Made by a program: the position numbers and the translations under genes
Assembly: GCA_963921825.1 (NCBI GenBank)
Contig: OY997595.1
Span: 16,795,228 to 16,859,227 of the forward strand
Length of the DNA stretch: 64,000 nt
Direction of reading: 5' to 3'
From: Erodium maritimum
Lineage: Eukaryota; Streptophyta; Magnoliopsida; Geraniales; Geraniaceae
Notes under the pieces: model-generated
Seen by the model: only the letters and a program-made list of their open reading frames with translations
The model's database searches: none
Told to the model about the DNA's origin: nothing
Shown: piece by piece, positions 34,626 to 45,314 of the stretch
Numbering within the stretch: the first letter of the stretch is position 1
How the letters are laid out: each line of letters opens with the position of its first letter

Positions 34626-35319
34626 TACCACACAATACCAAACCAAAACACGTTACACCAAACTCATCATACCAACAAAGCTTACCGACACAACTTACCA
34701 AGCATGTCACATCGGTCTATCATTCACCCGATCATATCACAGGGCACAATCATATCACATTCAACACATTCATTCAACCAATCATGTCACGAAGCAACCA
34801 TTCATATCACATTCATCATAATTCATATAGTTTAATATGATTCTTAGATTAACCAAAGGATATACCATGCACTGACATTTAAGGACTATTAACCACAATC
34901 AAACACAACCAACAATCAATCATAAGGCTCGACATGGCCACATGTGATTCTACAGCACGACAATTCCCATAATTGAAAGCGGTTATTCTAGTTAATCACA
35001 TCCTATATGCAAGCTAAGAATTTTCCGGTTATTACGTCCTATATGCATACTATTAACATTCTTTAAATTAAAAATGGTAATTACTACTCTTCCCTACCTC
35101 AAAAGTTCTCCCAACGCTTAGTCTCGAAAGCCGTCTAGTAGTCTCCTCCTCCAAGCTCGGGAACGATGTCTAGGATCATGATTTAATACTAGAATTAATA
35201 CACAATCAAAGCGGTTTAAAGAGAAAATACCCAAGTTTAATTCCCAAAAGGTTCGTTTTTAGATAACCTTCCCAAAATCCGAAAACGACTAAAAGGGGTC
35301 CAAAAACCCAACTTCTTAT

Positions 35320-35430
35320 CTGTCACGGCTCGGGTCACGGAGCCGTGAGGCTCCCCGTCACGGATGATGTCACGGATCCGTGACGTCTCCCGTCACGGTA
35401 CCCGTCACGGATCCGTGACGGGTCCGAGCA
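35320..35430 (+). repeat. GTCACGG/CCGTGAC palindrome cluster
   Basis: In about 110 bp GTCACGG occurs at least six times and its inverse CCGTGAC twice. The 16-bp palindrome GTCACGGATCCGTGAC occurs at 35369-35384 and 35404-35419; the second extends by CCC on one side and GGG on the other. Confidence 0.85.
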
Positions 35431-36325
35431 TATTCGCTCTTCTTCTTCCTCCAGTCCCCTTTTCACGAAAACAACACCAAAAACTCCATTTTTAACAACC
35501 CCAAACCTCCAAATCAGTCCCATAACTTCAATACTTCACTACCTTTAGTGGGTTTCATCAAAACAACAAATACCCAAGAGATTTCCATCCAAAACAACCA
35601 AATCCCCAAGTGATTTCTACATAAATCAACCCCCTACTTCTCCTAAACAATAATCTAATCACAAATAACCCAAACTCAACTAGTTCATGCAATTTCTATG
35701 GAAACCCATAAACCAAAATTGATTGGAAGTAGATTGTTAGAGCTTACTTACCTTGGAAATGATGAAGATGGTGATGTTTTTGAGAAGGTTTGATGAAGAA
35801 ATGGCTCCAAACTTCCTCATTTCCTCTTCCTCAAGCTAAGAAGCTTTTTCTTCTCTCGTTCCTCTTGTAGATTTCGGCCACCAAGGAATAATGAGCTGAA
35901 TTGTCACCCAAAAGTTGCCTTTAACCTATAGTTGAATTACCTAGTTTGCCCCTTGCTCATTTCATTCTAATTTGGCCCACATGGGGGGTAAATGAGTCTT
36001 TCTAGACCCATTCCTTCTCCTCCAAGCCACCATGGACAAGTGTCCATGTGGAGGCCACTTTGCCCTTAACAATTTCCAGCACAATTAATTAAATAAGGTT
36101 TATCCTCTAATTAGGCCCAGTTTGACCGAAAGTTGACTTTTTCGTAAAATTAGTCATTTGAAAGGAAACGACCCAACTAAGCTAACCGTAACGACGTTTA
36201 AGCTTTTTGAGTCCCGAAAAGGTCCCGAATGACTCCCGGACTCATCGATTGACTTTTCCGGTCGAAGATCAACTTTCGCCAGAAATCACCGGTTCGACCG
36301 GGATCGACCGGGGGAGGTTCTTACA

Positions 36326-37110
36326 GTTTGGTTGTTAGACTTCAATTCAGGGGGTTATTTTTTGGTTCATTGGTTATTTCTTGAGGTGCAAGGTTTTTGG
36401 AGGTTCCTAGGTTCAAATAGGGGGTCTACGGCCCAAGGTCTGTAATTTGAGGGCTTGTCTCTTTCCTGCATTTTTCATTTTGAAAAATCGGGTTTTCTAA
36501 TCTAAAAACAAAAACTTGCTGATAAAAAAACAATTGTTTTGGTACTTGTTTTGATATTTTTGACGCGTGAAATTTTCCATGAAGCGGCGAAGTATATCCC
36601 TGTCTGTTTTTTTAAATTCAAATATGATTTTTATTAGAAAAAAAGTGATTTTTTTTAAAAATGAAATGTTTTTTTTTCAAATAAAGCTGATTTTTTGAAT
36701 AAAAATTGAATAATTTTTTTTTATATAAAAATTGATATCTAAACAAAGACTGAATTTTTTAAAATTGTAAGAAAATGAAAACCAATGGCATGGATTTAAA
36801 ATTTTGACTGTTAGTGAAGGGTATTGTGGACATTATACCTATTTTGGATGGAAAATCAGACGAAAGGTTAGTGTTGGGTTAAGACAAACAAAACTTTAGA
36901 GTAGAAAGATGACAAAAAAAAAAGATTTAGGGTACTCTAAACAGAACTTGAGAGTTTTAGGGTACTGAGGTGGAATTACCCCTTATATATATATATATAT
37001 ATATAACTGCATTTCGTATTTAGATAATATGTAGAATTTTTGAATTACATGGTGTATTAAATCATATCGAATTCATTGAATACCTATCTCTTATTGTGTA
37101 CAAAACTCTC
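36326..37110. other. No gene seen; AT-rich with a TA microsatellite
   Basis: Continuation of the G/T-rich sequence for 150 bp, then AT-rich with T and A runs. A (TA)11 microsatellite lies at 36984-37005. Confidence 0.55.
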
Positions 37111-37121
37111 TCTAGCCTTTA

Positions 37122-39436
37122 ATGGAGCCAATTGCGTTCTTCCCCGTGACTGCTAAGACCACTCAGCCGTCACCTCCATCTGGTCCAATGGCAGTACCTG
37201 CCTCGTTTGCCTGGAAAACCTCGCCGCAAGGTGAAGCGCTAGAGCACCACAGAATCGTCTTCCTCCCCACCGCGATCAACCACCCTCCTTTTCATGGAAT
37301 CTACTATGGATGTGTTATCCCCGGGATATACTCTATCGATGTCTATAGTAAAGGGTAGCGTCAAACCAAATAAGGGGGGTAATCCCCGCTTTATGGTCGT
37401 TGCTACGACGGTCTCCCATGCGCCGCTGGTGACTCGGCTATTGGGTCCGGCTGAGGGTGGTCCTGAACCCTTGGTACCTATGGAGATGAAGGGCGTTGCA
37501 CCCTTAGAGAATTCTCTAGTCCCAAGACCATGGTTGCCTCATCCGAGGACTGCGACGACTCCTACAACCTTTACGTTGTTGGTGACTCTACTATTGGGTC
37601 CGGTTGAGGGTGGTCCTGAACCCTTGGCACCAATGGTGATGAAAGGCTCTATAACCTAGGAAGAGCATCTGGTCTCGAACTCATGTCTGTCCCATCCGAG
37701 GCATGGTTTGGCTCCTACGACTCCGGTTGTTGCTCCCCCGTGTATGGCGTTTCTGTAGGAGGGCTTCTCGGCCTTCTCTCTCACTGAGTATGAGGACGTC
37801 CTCATCGACGTACCATTTACCCAATTAACCCAGAGGTTCTGGCTCTTCGGTAGTTCAGCATGGTACGAAGGATGCTCACGCCTTGGAAATATCAGAAGGA
37901 TACCGTGCTCAAGGTCATATCGTGGGCTTGGGGACGATCGATAATGGGACTCATGATCAAGGACCCCAAATTGGGGGTGTTCGGGTTTTACGTTGGATCG
38001 TAGAAGGCAAAGGATTGGGTTAGGCAGAATGAACCCTGTTGTTATGATGGATTACCACTCATCCTCGGTGACATAGTCAACCTCATGGGAGTTGAGTTCC
38101 CTCGAGTGGACATGCGACAACTATGGGTGCACGTGACAGGCATTCCGCCCCTAGTTCAGACTCGAGCGACGGGTGAGCTTATTGGGGTTGCTCTAGGTGA
38201 ATGTATCCATTCTCATGTGACCAATGGGGATTCTATCGGGGTAGAGCAGTCTGCGACCAATTTTGGATATCCCTGGACCGTCCGTTAAGGTTGTCTCTGG
38301 TCCTGCAGTTTCAAGAGTACCCGGATCCAACAAAGGTCAACTTGACCTATGACCAACTGCTAAATTTCTGCTACAACTATGGAGGATTGGTCATGTGTCT
38401 TGGGAATTTTAGCGAGAGATCTCAGGGATACTCCAATTTGATAAGTCTCTCAAGGTGGAAAAGCATGATACCCTCGGGCATAATTTTGCTACTGATTGGA
38501 AGAAGGATGCACCCTCCCCAATATGCCCGCCAAGTTTTGCTCAGGTGATCCCGAACACCTTATCTACTCCTTTATCATCTCCGAGGACGGGTCTCTAGTG
38601 AGCACTCAATCCCGATTGGATCTCGGTTTGCTCTCGTCTGCTCCGACTTCTCCTCGGGTTCAGGGAGCACCGCTTGTATCTCCTTGCTTGTATGCCGACA
38701 TTCATTGCTTGGAACTGTCGTGGGTTGGGGGCGGACCATAACCATCGCCAGCTCAAGGACTTGGTTGGTCGCCTCAAATCGGGCGTTTTTTTTCCTGATG
38801 GAAACGCGTCATGTGGAATCCCAGAATTCCAGATCAAGGTTGGCCATCCTCCGCCGAATTTTGGGATTCCATGGGGGTACAGGGCTACCAGGAGTGGTTC
38901 AACTGGGTAGGTCATGAGACGAGCGTGACCTCGAACAAAGGTGGGGTAATCCTATTATGGTCGGTCCCCACACCAAGAGAGTATGAGCCGGACAAGATTG
39001 ATGAGGAACATATGCATCAAGCGGGGGCACGACAGCCTCCTATGCAGGAATGAGAAGAACCGGTGGGGGTGGGTCTGGCCGCTGCTGGCCTATATCCACA
39101 GACCCGGGATAGCCAGTGCTGGGAGGTCTCGGGAAGGCCGCATTCACAGCTCTCTACTTCTGGTCGTTTTTATATTTTTCTTCTTTTTGTTGGAACATTT
39201 TTCTTTATGCTTTGGTTTGGACAATTTCTTTTATGTCTCGTTGTTTTGAGACATCGGTAAGGGGATGTCCTGAGTTATTGTCTACGATATCAAGTAGGCT
39301 ATTTTTATGGGTCCATGAGCGTTGGGCTTGCCACGGTCGGCCCAGACACATATCTGGAACCCAGGGCGGTTATGTTTTACCTTGTATGGTTTCTTATTTG
39401 CATTAATGCACTTCCCCGGTTACCCGTTTAAAAAAA
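37122..39436 (+). pseudogene. L1-type LINE remnant: ORF1 and start of ORF2
   Basis: The plus strand holds a decayed ORF1: a variable N-terminus with an internal duplication (LLGPAEGGPEPLVPMEMKG near 37440 and LLGPVEGGPEPLAPMVMKG near 37584), a DUF4283 domain (WKDTVLKVISWAWG near 37880, LWVHVTGIPPLVQTRATGEL near 38120) and a degenerate knuckle (LTYDQLLNFCYNYGGL near 38340). At about 38695 ORF2 begins with MPTFIAWNCRGLG, the N-terminus of the L1-type apurinic endonuclease domain, and continues with FLMETR after a frameshift. Only about 90 residues of ORF2 remain. Then a 3' UTR with an A7 tail at 39430. No reverse transcriptase is present. Confidence 0.8.
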
Positions 39437-39980
39437 ACTATTAGTTTTGTTATTTTCCAAAGAAATTTCCTCACATGTTAGTCACGTGGAACTTTATAAG
39501 TAACATTTTCAATCCGATTTAACAATCGGTGTAATATAAAATTCCACATACTAATAAATAAGAGGAAAGTAAGGAATCGTATACCTTGAAGCGAGAAAGT
39601 TCTACCGCTGCTTATTTTGGTTACAGGCTTGATCATGGCTTTGCTTTTGGTGTTTGATCACTTGATCATGCCTTTGTGTCTTCTGTTAGTGCTTCTGGTG
39701 TGGAATTCGAGTTTTAAGATGTGTAGGATTAGTTTGGCTCGTCAATAGTTTTGCTCGACAACGGGAGTTGGGGAGGCCGGGGGAAAGGGGTTTGGACTCC
39801 TGGTGACGATGGGTGCGACACCAGCCTTGTCGTGCTAACAGGGAAGAGGGCCCGAGGCTTGTCCTCGGGCGGCCATATCGCTCCTAAGGCGGAGAACCAA
39901 ACGGTGCATCCAAGGGATACATCGTCGTGGATGGAGGTGTAGGGCGGAGACACGGTGCTTTGCGCGGATCCTCCAGTGAT
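39437..39980. other. No gene seen
   Basis: Mixed sequence without recognised domains. The first 150 bp are AT-rich. Confidence 0.45.
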
Positions 39981-39983
39981 GAT

Positions 39984-40560
39984 TTTTTCTTTCTGGATAA
40001 GCGCAGAAATTTATTAAAATGATACTTTCCGAGAAGGAATGTATCCCAAGGTCCAATAAAGACCGGAAACACGATTACACGATTATCCGAGATGGTTGTT
40101 ATGGTGGTTCCAATCTCGGCGTCTAGTGGTGGGATGAGGTGTTTGGGTAGCCGGTCATCGGTGATGGCGGACCTTGCTGAACACCGAGGTGTCATTGGTT
40201 GCGACAACTTCGGGGTGATCTCGGACGGGCAAGGTGACGACGATAGTAGTGGCGGAGGAAAGAGTGGAGGCAACGGGAGTAGTCGGCCAGTGTTTCGATC
40301 CACAATTATCGTTTGTTTGGCTACAGACTGGACAAGTACCGTAGGGACCTTGTTCTCAGTCGGCGACAAGTTGTACCTGTCTTCTATTAGTGTTCGTATG
40401 ATATTTGGTCTGATGTGATTCTTGAGCACTGGCTCAGAGGGGCATGCAGGGTCCAATGGATTGACAGTCCAACCGGCGAGGGGAGGAATGCACCCTTGCC
40501 TCAACCAATGAGGACTTCGTGGTACAGTGGGGGTATGCCAGTAATACCGTCTCACTAGAC
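39984..40560 (-). mobile_element. Minus-strand retroposon 3' region with long open frame
   Basis: The plus strand reads TTTTTTCTTTCTGGATAAGC near 39984, the inverted 3' end of a retroposon of the 7.5-kb and 22.3-kb type. An open frame of 223 codons runs on the minus strand (39884-40555). It is rich in proline and isoleucine, matches no known domain, and continues past the presumed 3' end, which argues against a conserved protein. The 5' limit and target duplication were not found. Confidence 0.4.
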
Positions 40561-41181
40561 GTAGGGTGGCATCGGTTCCACCAAGTACCGGCGCGCCATT
40601 CTCTTACCATATCGTGAACCAAAAACTTTACATTTTTAAAGGCCTCGTTATCATCAGAGGGGGGACAATGTCAGTTGGTTTCCCGGGAGGATTCATAGTC
40701 CAATTGAGCCATCCTAGTCCCTCATTACAAGACTGTCCACACCGTCACTCTCGGGCTTCAGTGACTATTTTTGTGGTCTCGACCACTAACACAGTATATT
40801 CATGGAGCATCGTCTAGAGTTTCGGTGTCAATCATCTGGAAAGGGTCCCGCTCTGTCCTAGCTTCCCGTTTAGATTCACTATACTGGTTTCTTCGGAATG
40901 TATCGCAGTATCACCTTCTAGACAGCCTAATGAAACATTTTGGTCCATGAGCTTTTATTTTTCCTGTCTGTTTCCTTCGCTCCATGATGTTAGAGTTTGT
41001 TTTTCTATGTTATTTCTCTTGTTATATTTAATATATAGCCTCGTATTCCTCTATAAAAGGAATTGTAAAACGTATATAGTACATAAGAAGTTCTAGCAGC
41101 TATTTCTAATTTAGACATCGCTAAATACAATTTAAAATAATTAAAAAATACTAATAAAATTAGACCCAACTCATTGCAAAT
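40561..41181. other. No gene seen
   Basis: No coding domain. Near 41056 CTCTATAAAAGGAATTG resembles a TATA-box context and may derive from an LTR promoter, but no LTR boundaries were found. Confidence 0.4.
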
Positions 41182-41197
41182 AAATCAAAACAACATT

Positions 41198-41920
41198 ATC
41201 ACTAATCTATGAAGTCTGCTAAGGTTTCGCAACCACTAGCACAAATGAAGGCTTCTCCTCTTAGAAGACTTCGACCCTCCCGACATCGGTTCGATAATCA
41301 ACCTCCGTCTTTATGGCGTCCCTCCTCCTCCCCCTCTACTCCACCGCATGCGGTTCCCATGACTCGCCCGCCCCCAATTTTCCCCACAGCATCCCCACGA
41401 TCACCACCGCCGCCAGGGCAGATCCCCTCTTCTGAGCAGCCCCCACCGCCCCTTCAACCATAATTGAATTCGCCATCAGTGTATCCACCTCCTTGGCCTC
41501 CACCGAGGCCTCCTTCTCGACATCTATCCCGGGTCTGGGTCTAGATGATCGTCTGTATTTGTTTAAATTTACATGTTTTGTTATTTTTGCAAGGTTAATA
41601 ATTAGTGAGCGAAGATTCAATACTTTTACCCAAGGATTCAGGGACTTTTACCAGGAGGGATCCCCGAATCACATCTACCATCGTCGCTCTCCTTCCTTGA
41701 GCAGCAGACATCAATTTCATTGTTATTTACTTTTTGTTCGCCTTTATGGCTCCCCAACAAACCACATTTGTCGGTTCTTTTATCACAGAGTTATGCGTAG
41801 ACAGACCTTAGGGACTCAATACCATGTAATAACTCTTTTACTGTGGTCAGGGGTTTCCCTGATGCACTTCTTTTGTCGGTTGAAATCTATTTGATAAAAT
41901 TGTACCTTTTTTAATAAAAA
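41198..41920 (+). mobile_element. L1-derived short retroposon, copy 4
   Basis: Bounded by AAATCAAAACAACATT at 41182-41197 and 41921-41936, a 16-bp target duplication, with an A-rich tail. 723 bp. It has a C-rich triplet block (41320-41460), TATTTTTGCAAGG near 41583, the shared GTTAATAATTAGTGAGC, and a 3' hairpin GTCAGGGGTTTCCCTGA near 41847. Confidence 0.82.
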
Positions 41921-41936
41921 AAATCAAAACAACATT

Positions 41937-42273
41937 GTTTTGATCCAAAGTTAATAAATTACTCGAATCAAATAGATTTAGCATTATATCAACAACAACA
42001 AAAAACGTGTAGATTCAACATTAATAGTCAAAAGAAAACACGTACAACTTTTTAAATTTTACTTTAGTTTCAAGTTTCAACGTCGTTCGGAGGCAAGCAT
42101 TGCAATCAAGAATCCAAAAAAATCCATGAGACTGGAAAATTTTAAATCAAAATAATAATAATAAATTAAGACTCTCCTTTGTTTCGAGCGGGTTTTTATA
42201 TACGAATAATATTGAAACCCGACTAAGTAAAGATCGACTTAATTTTAAAAATGATTTGTACTGGAACTTTGTT
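41937..42273. other. No gene seen
   Basis: AT-rich sequence without recognised coding. Confidence 0.5.
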
Positions 42274-44235
42274 TTTTACTAAAAGGTGCAATATTATAAA
42301 TTTAGAATTCAACTACATAAGATGTGTGTCAGGGAACATGCTCCCTAACCACTAGGAAAGAACAGGCACATAACACAATGTTCGCAGTTCTTTGAAATAC
42401 TAGAATCGTCACTAACGGTATTAAAACGCCATATAGGTAGGAAGGAAGGGTGGGGATGAGAAGATGGTACTGCAAGTCCTACTCCAAATCTCGAGCAAGG
42501 ACTACATCATTAGTAGGAGGCAAGACTTTCACCAGAGACCCCTCCTAGAGCCAGTCCCTGAAGCCTAGGGGCCTTATCATTCCTCTTAGCGGGGCTGTAT
42601 GTCAGCCTTCGCCTGATCATCCAGAGGAGCATCAACATCAATCCTTTTCACTCCTCTAGTAGTAGTTCCTCCACTATCTCTGAGCCATAGAGAAATGGGC
42701 ACAGAAACTTCAGTGACCCGACCACCAGAGAGCTAGCCGATCACTAATTTTTTCCAACCGGGATTCACCTTCTCGGGCTGGGTGCTAACCTGAGCCTCTG
42801 TATGATTATATACAATGCTCGGGGAAACACACGGGCTCCTTCCTCGAGAGGAGGATCCCTTAGATACAGTTCTTAGGGAAATCCTCTCAAAGCTCGATGG
42901 TATGCTCGACGGCGGCTCAGTCCAGTCTGTCGCGTATGGCTTCACCTCATTATCCCTCTTAAACTCCATGATAGAGTTATCATACCGTAGGGTTCCCCGC
43001 AACCCCCGCTCGTAATCCCGCACGACGTGCCCAAATTTCCCCCAATTGAAGCAAAGCTCAGGAGCTTCGTATAGGTGAGGTCAATCTTCACGGGGTCCGG
43101 GAACTCCTTGAATCAGAGGACCATTCCCCGCCTTTGAGGACGTTCAATAAAGTGTCAATAACGCACCCTCACAGTACCTCCCCAACACATACCCCAATGG
43201 TCACAGGGTACCTCCATATAAGCCCCTAATACGTCCCCGATCGTCTCCTCTGTTGTCTTTGTCCAGACCAAAGGCGGTAGGCCCCGAGCCTGGACCCATA
43301 ATTGCATGCATTCAATACGGGAAAGTCCCGGGCACATGGGTTCAGATCATCGAGCAAGAGGGGGCTCCCATCAAAGCACCATGGCTCATTGCCCCAGACC
43401 CATGATCGCGCCTCCGCTGTCTAGAAGTAGACGCCAAAGATACTCGGGTCGAGGTCCTTGACGACTAGTCCTTCTACAGCCCACCCCCACGCGGTGGTGA
43501 TGATGCGGAGGATGACATCCTTCCGGGGTGGTTTAGACGTCTACATCTTACCCACCAGTCCCCACTGTTGCCGGGAGATGACCGTGGAATTGGCCGGAGA
43601 GTACGGTACCACAACCTCAACCTCGTCCTCATCCTCGAGGGAGCAAGACGATTTCCCATCTTAGAGGGCCGTCATATAACCTTGAAGCTCCGGGAAGGCC
43701 ACCGTGGTAGGCAAGGGGGTTCATCCAACGCGAGGGCCACCTTCCAGCCTCGAGTCATGCCATTCAGAACAATAGAGAGAGAAGGAATAAACGGGATCCA
43801 TTCGGAACAAGACCCAAGCTCAACGCCTCCACCTCTGTTCGTGGTAAGTCCTCCATCGGCGCCTTCCCACGCGTCGGGTCATGTTGCAGAGGAGCGACTA
43901 GATAGACCCGAGGAACATGAACGCAGATAGGAGACACAGAAGAGACGGCGGCCTGTGGTGGCGGCGGAAGAGACAGCGAGACGGTCCCGTTGTAGGGAGG
44001 AGGTGGAGGAGAGGTTGTGGCTTGTGGCTGCGGGGGACGCGCCAACATGAGGTTGATTGTGGGCAAAGCAACAAACTTCGGCTTTCCCGAACGACCTAGG
44101 CGTGGTTTTCCAACGGTTGGTGGATTGGAAACACCCATAGAAAAGGAAACTAGTGTCGTAGAGAGAAGGAGAATCGATGAACTCGTCAGAGTTGCATGAA
44201 GCCTTGGAGGAGACCCAGCAGAGCTCCTCATTGTT
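42274..44235 (-). pseudogene. L1-type LINE with ORF1 only (DUF4283, zinc knuckle)
   Basis: On the minus strand: a leader and ORF1 start (MRSSAGSPPRLHATL, 44231), a proline-rich stretch, DUF4283 (LWVQARGLPPLVWTKTTEE, 43155-43337), a degenerate knuckle (CFNWGKFGHVVRDY, about 43020-43065) and a tail region (GTLRYDNSIMEF) like that of the LINE at 19490. The 3' part (42274-42560) is the same module as in the short retroposons, with the hairpin near 42329-42350. No ORF2 is present. It is the longer, ORF1-bearing form from which the short copies could derive by internal deletion. Frameshifts interrupt ORF1. Confidence 0.78.
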
Positions 44236-44918
44236 TAAAATATCAATTTTGTCATCAATAAAAGCTCTAGGGTTATATTGGTAGGCTTATCATACCCCTT
44301 TACTCATTATTGTATAGTCTAATAACTACTCTTTACTCATTATATACGTCAAGGTAGATTGAAAATTAATTGGTAGAATGGCAGAGATGGAAAGAGCAAG
44401 ACAAAGTTCGGGGAGGAAACGAAAACAAAACACATCAGCAGTAATGCACATGTGTGTAGATTTCCAAATCCAAGTAGGGACAACTGAAAGGTCTCAGTGT
44501 TGACAAAGACCAATCTTCCACACTTATTGCAACACTCACTCCAATTACTTGGAACTTCACAGCACCCACATCCCAACACATGGCAAGCCCTTTGTAAAAA
44601 ATGCTTCTCATGCCTCTCTCCTCTTTCTTATTGGGTCCATGTCTCACATGTGGGATAATTAAGATCGTGTGTCCTTGGTCTTTGCTAAAACAGATAGAAG
44701 AATTCTGAATCACATATCATGGACATGCCTAAGCATGAATTGGGTGGTCTTGGAGGAACTGTACTTGACATGTGTTGTTTGAGAAATGTCTGAAGTTTTT
44801 ATGAACGGGTATTAACATCAACAGATTGGTCATAATTTTCATGCTAATTGTTGATCAAACAAGAATCATGAGATAGGAAATTTTGTCATTAATTTGATCA
44901 TGTATGAATGGCCCACCT
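44236..44918. other. No gene seen
   Basis: No recognised coding domain or repeat. Confidence 0.45.
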
Positions 44919-44934
44919 ATCTACCAGGCATAGT

Positions 44935-45298
44935 TCGTCTCGAGTAGTTCAGTTGTCTTGTTTGGTTATTTGGTCTGTTTGTGTCTGTATTTTATTGTCT
45001 TTTTTTATCGGAATCTTGGATTTTCGGTAGGTGCGGTTGCTGTTTTTTTGGTAGCGTGTTCGGTCGTGTCTTCCTATCGGCGGATCTCTCCGGAGAGTCG
45101 ATAAGAAAGATCGATTTGCTAGTAGTTGTTGTTTTTCTAGGCGTTGAGTCGTCCATTTCGAGAGCTATTCATCTTGTTGGCCGTTCCTCGGAATCTCGAG
45201 AACGATCGAAGAATACAACGCTTATGCGGTTTGGTGTGTGTTGTTCGATATATAAGACTTGTTAATTTATTAATGAATCTCATTTTCAAAAATATAAA
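44935..45298 (+). mobile_element. Small retroposed fragment with target duplication
   Basis: ATCTACCAGGCATAGT (44919-44934) and ATCTACAAGGCATAGT (45299-45314) flank it: a 16-bp target duplication with one mismatch. The end is TTCAAAAATATAAA. An open frame (44981-45265) has no recognised domain. It is probably the 3' end of a LINE. Confidence 0.65.
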
Positions 45299-45314
45299 AT
45301 CTACAAGGCATAGT

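Larger units (their letters stand above)
33697..36325 (+). mobile_element. Solo LTR 3 of the long-LTR family
   Basis: It runs from TGTCACGCCCCAAATCCGG to GGAGGTTCTTACA, about 2629 bp. The flanks share GTTT (33693-33696 and 36326-36329), so the target duplication is 4-5 bp. No internal region is present. The hairpin TGAGCTTTCGCTCA lies at 33999-34012, a minisatellite at 34220-34625 and a palindrome cluster at 35320-35430. It is the LTR closest in sequence to solo LTR 2. Confidence 0.85.

Noticed and set aside
44435..44713. 92-codon minus-strand frame with several Cys residues
   Set aside because: No recognisable domain, and overlapping open frames in the same stretch; not supported as a gene.
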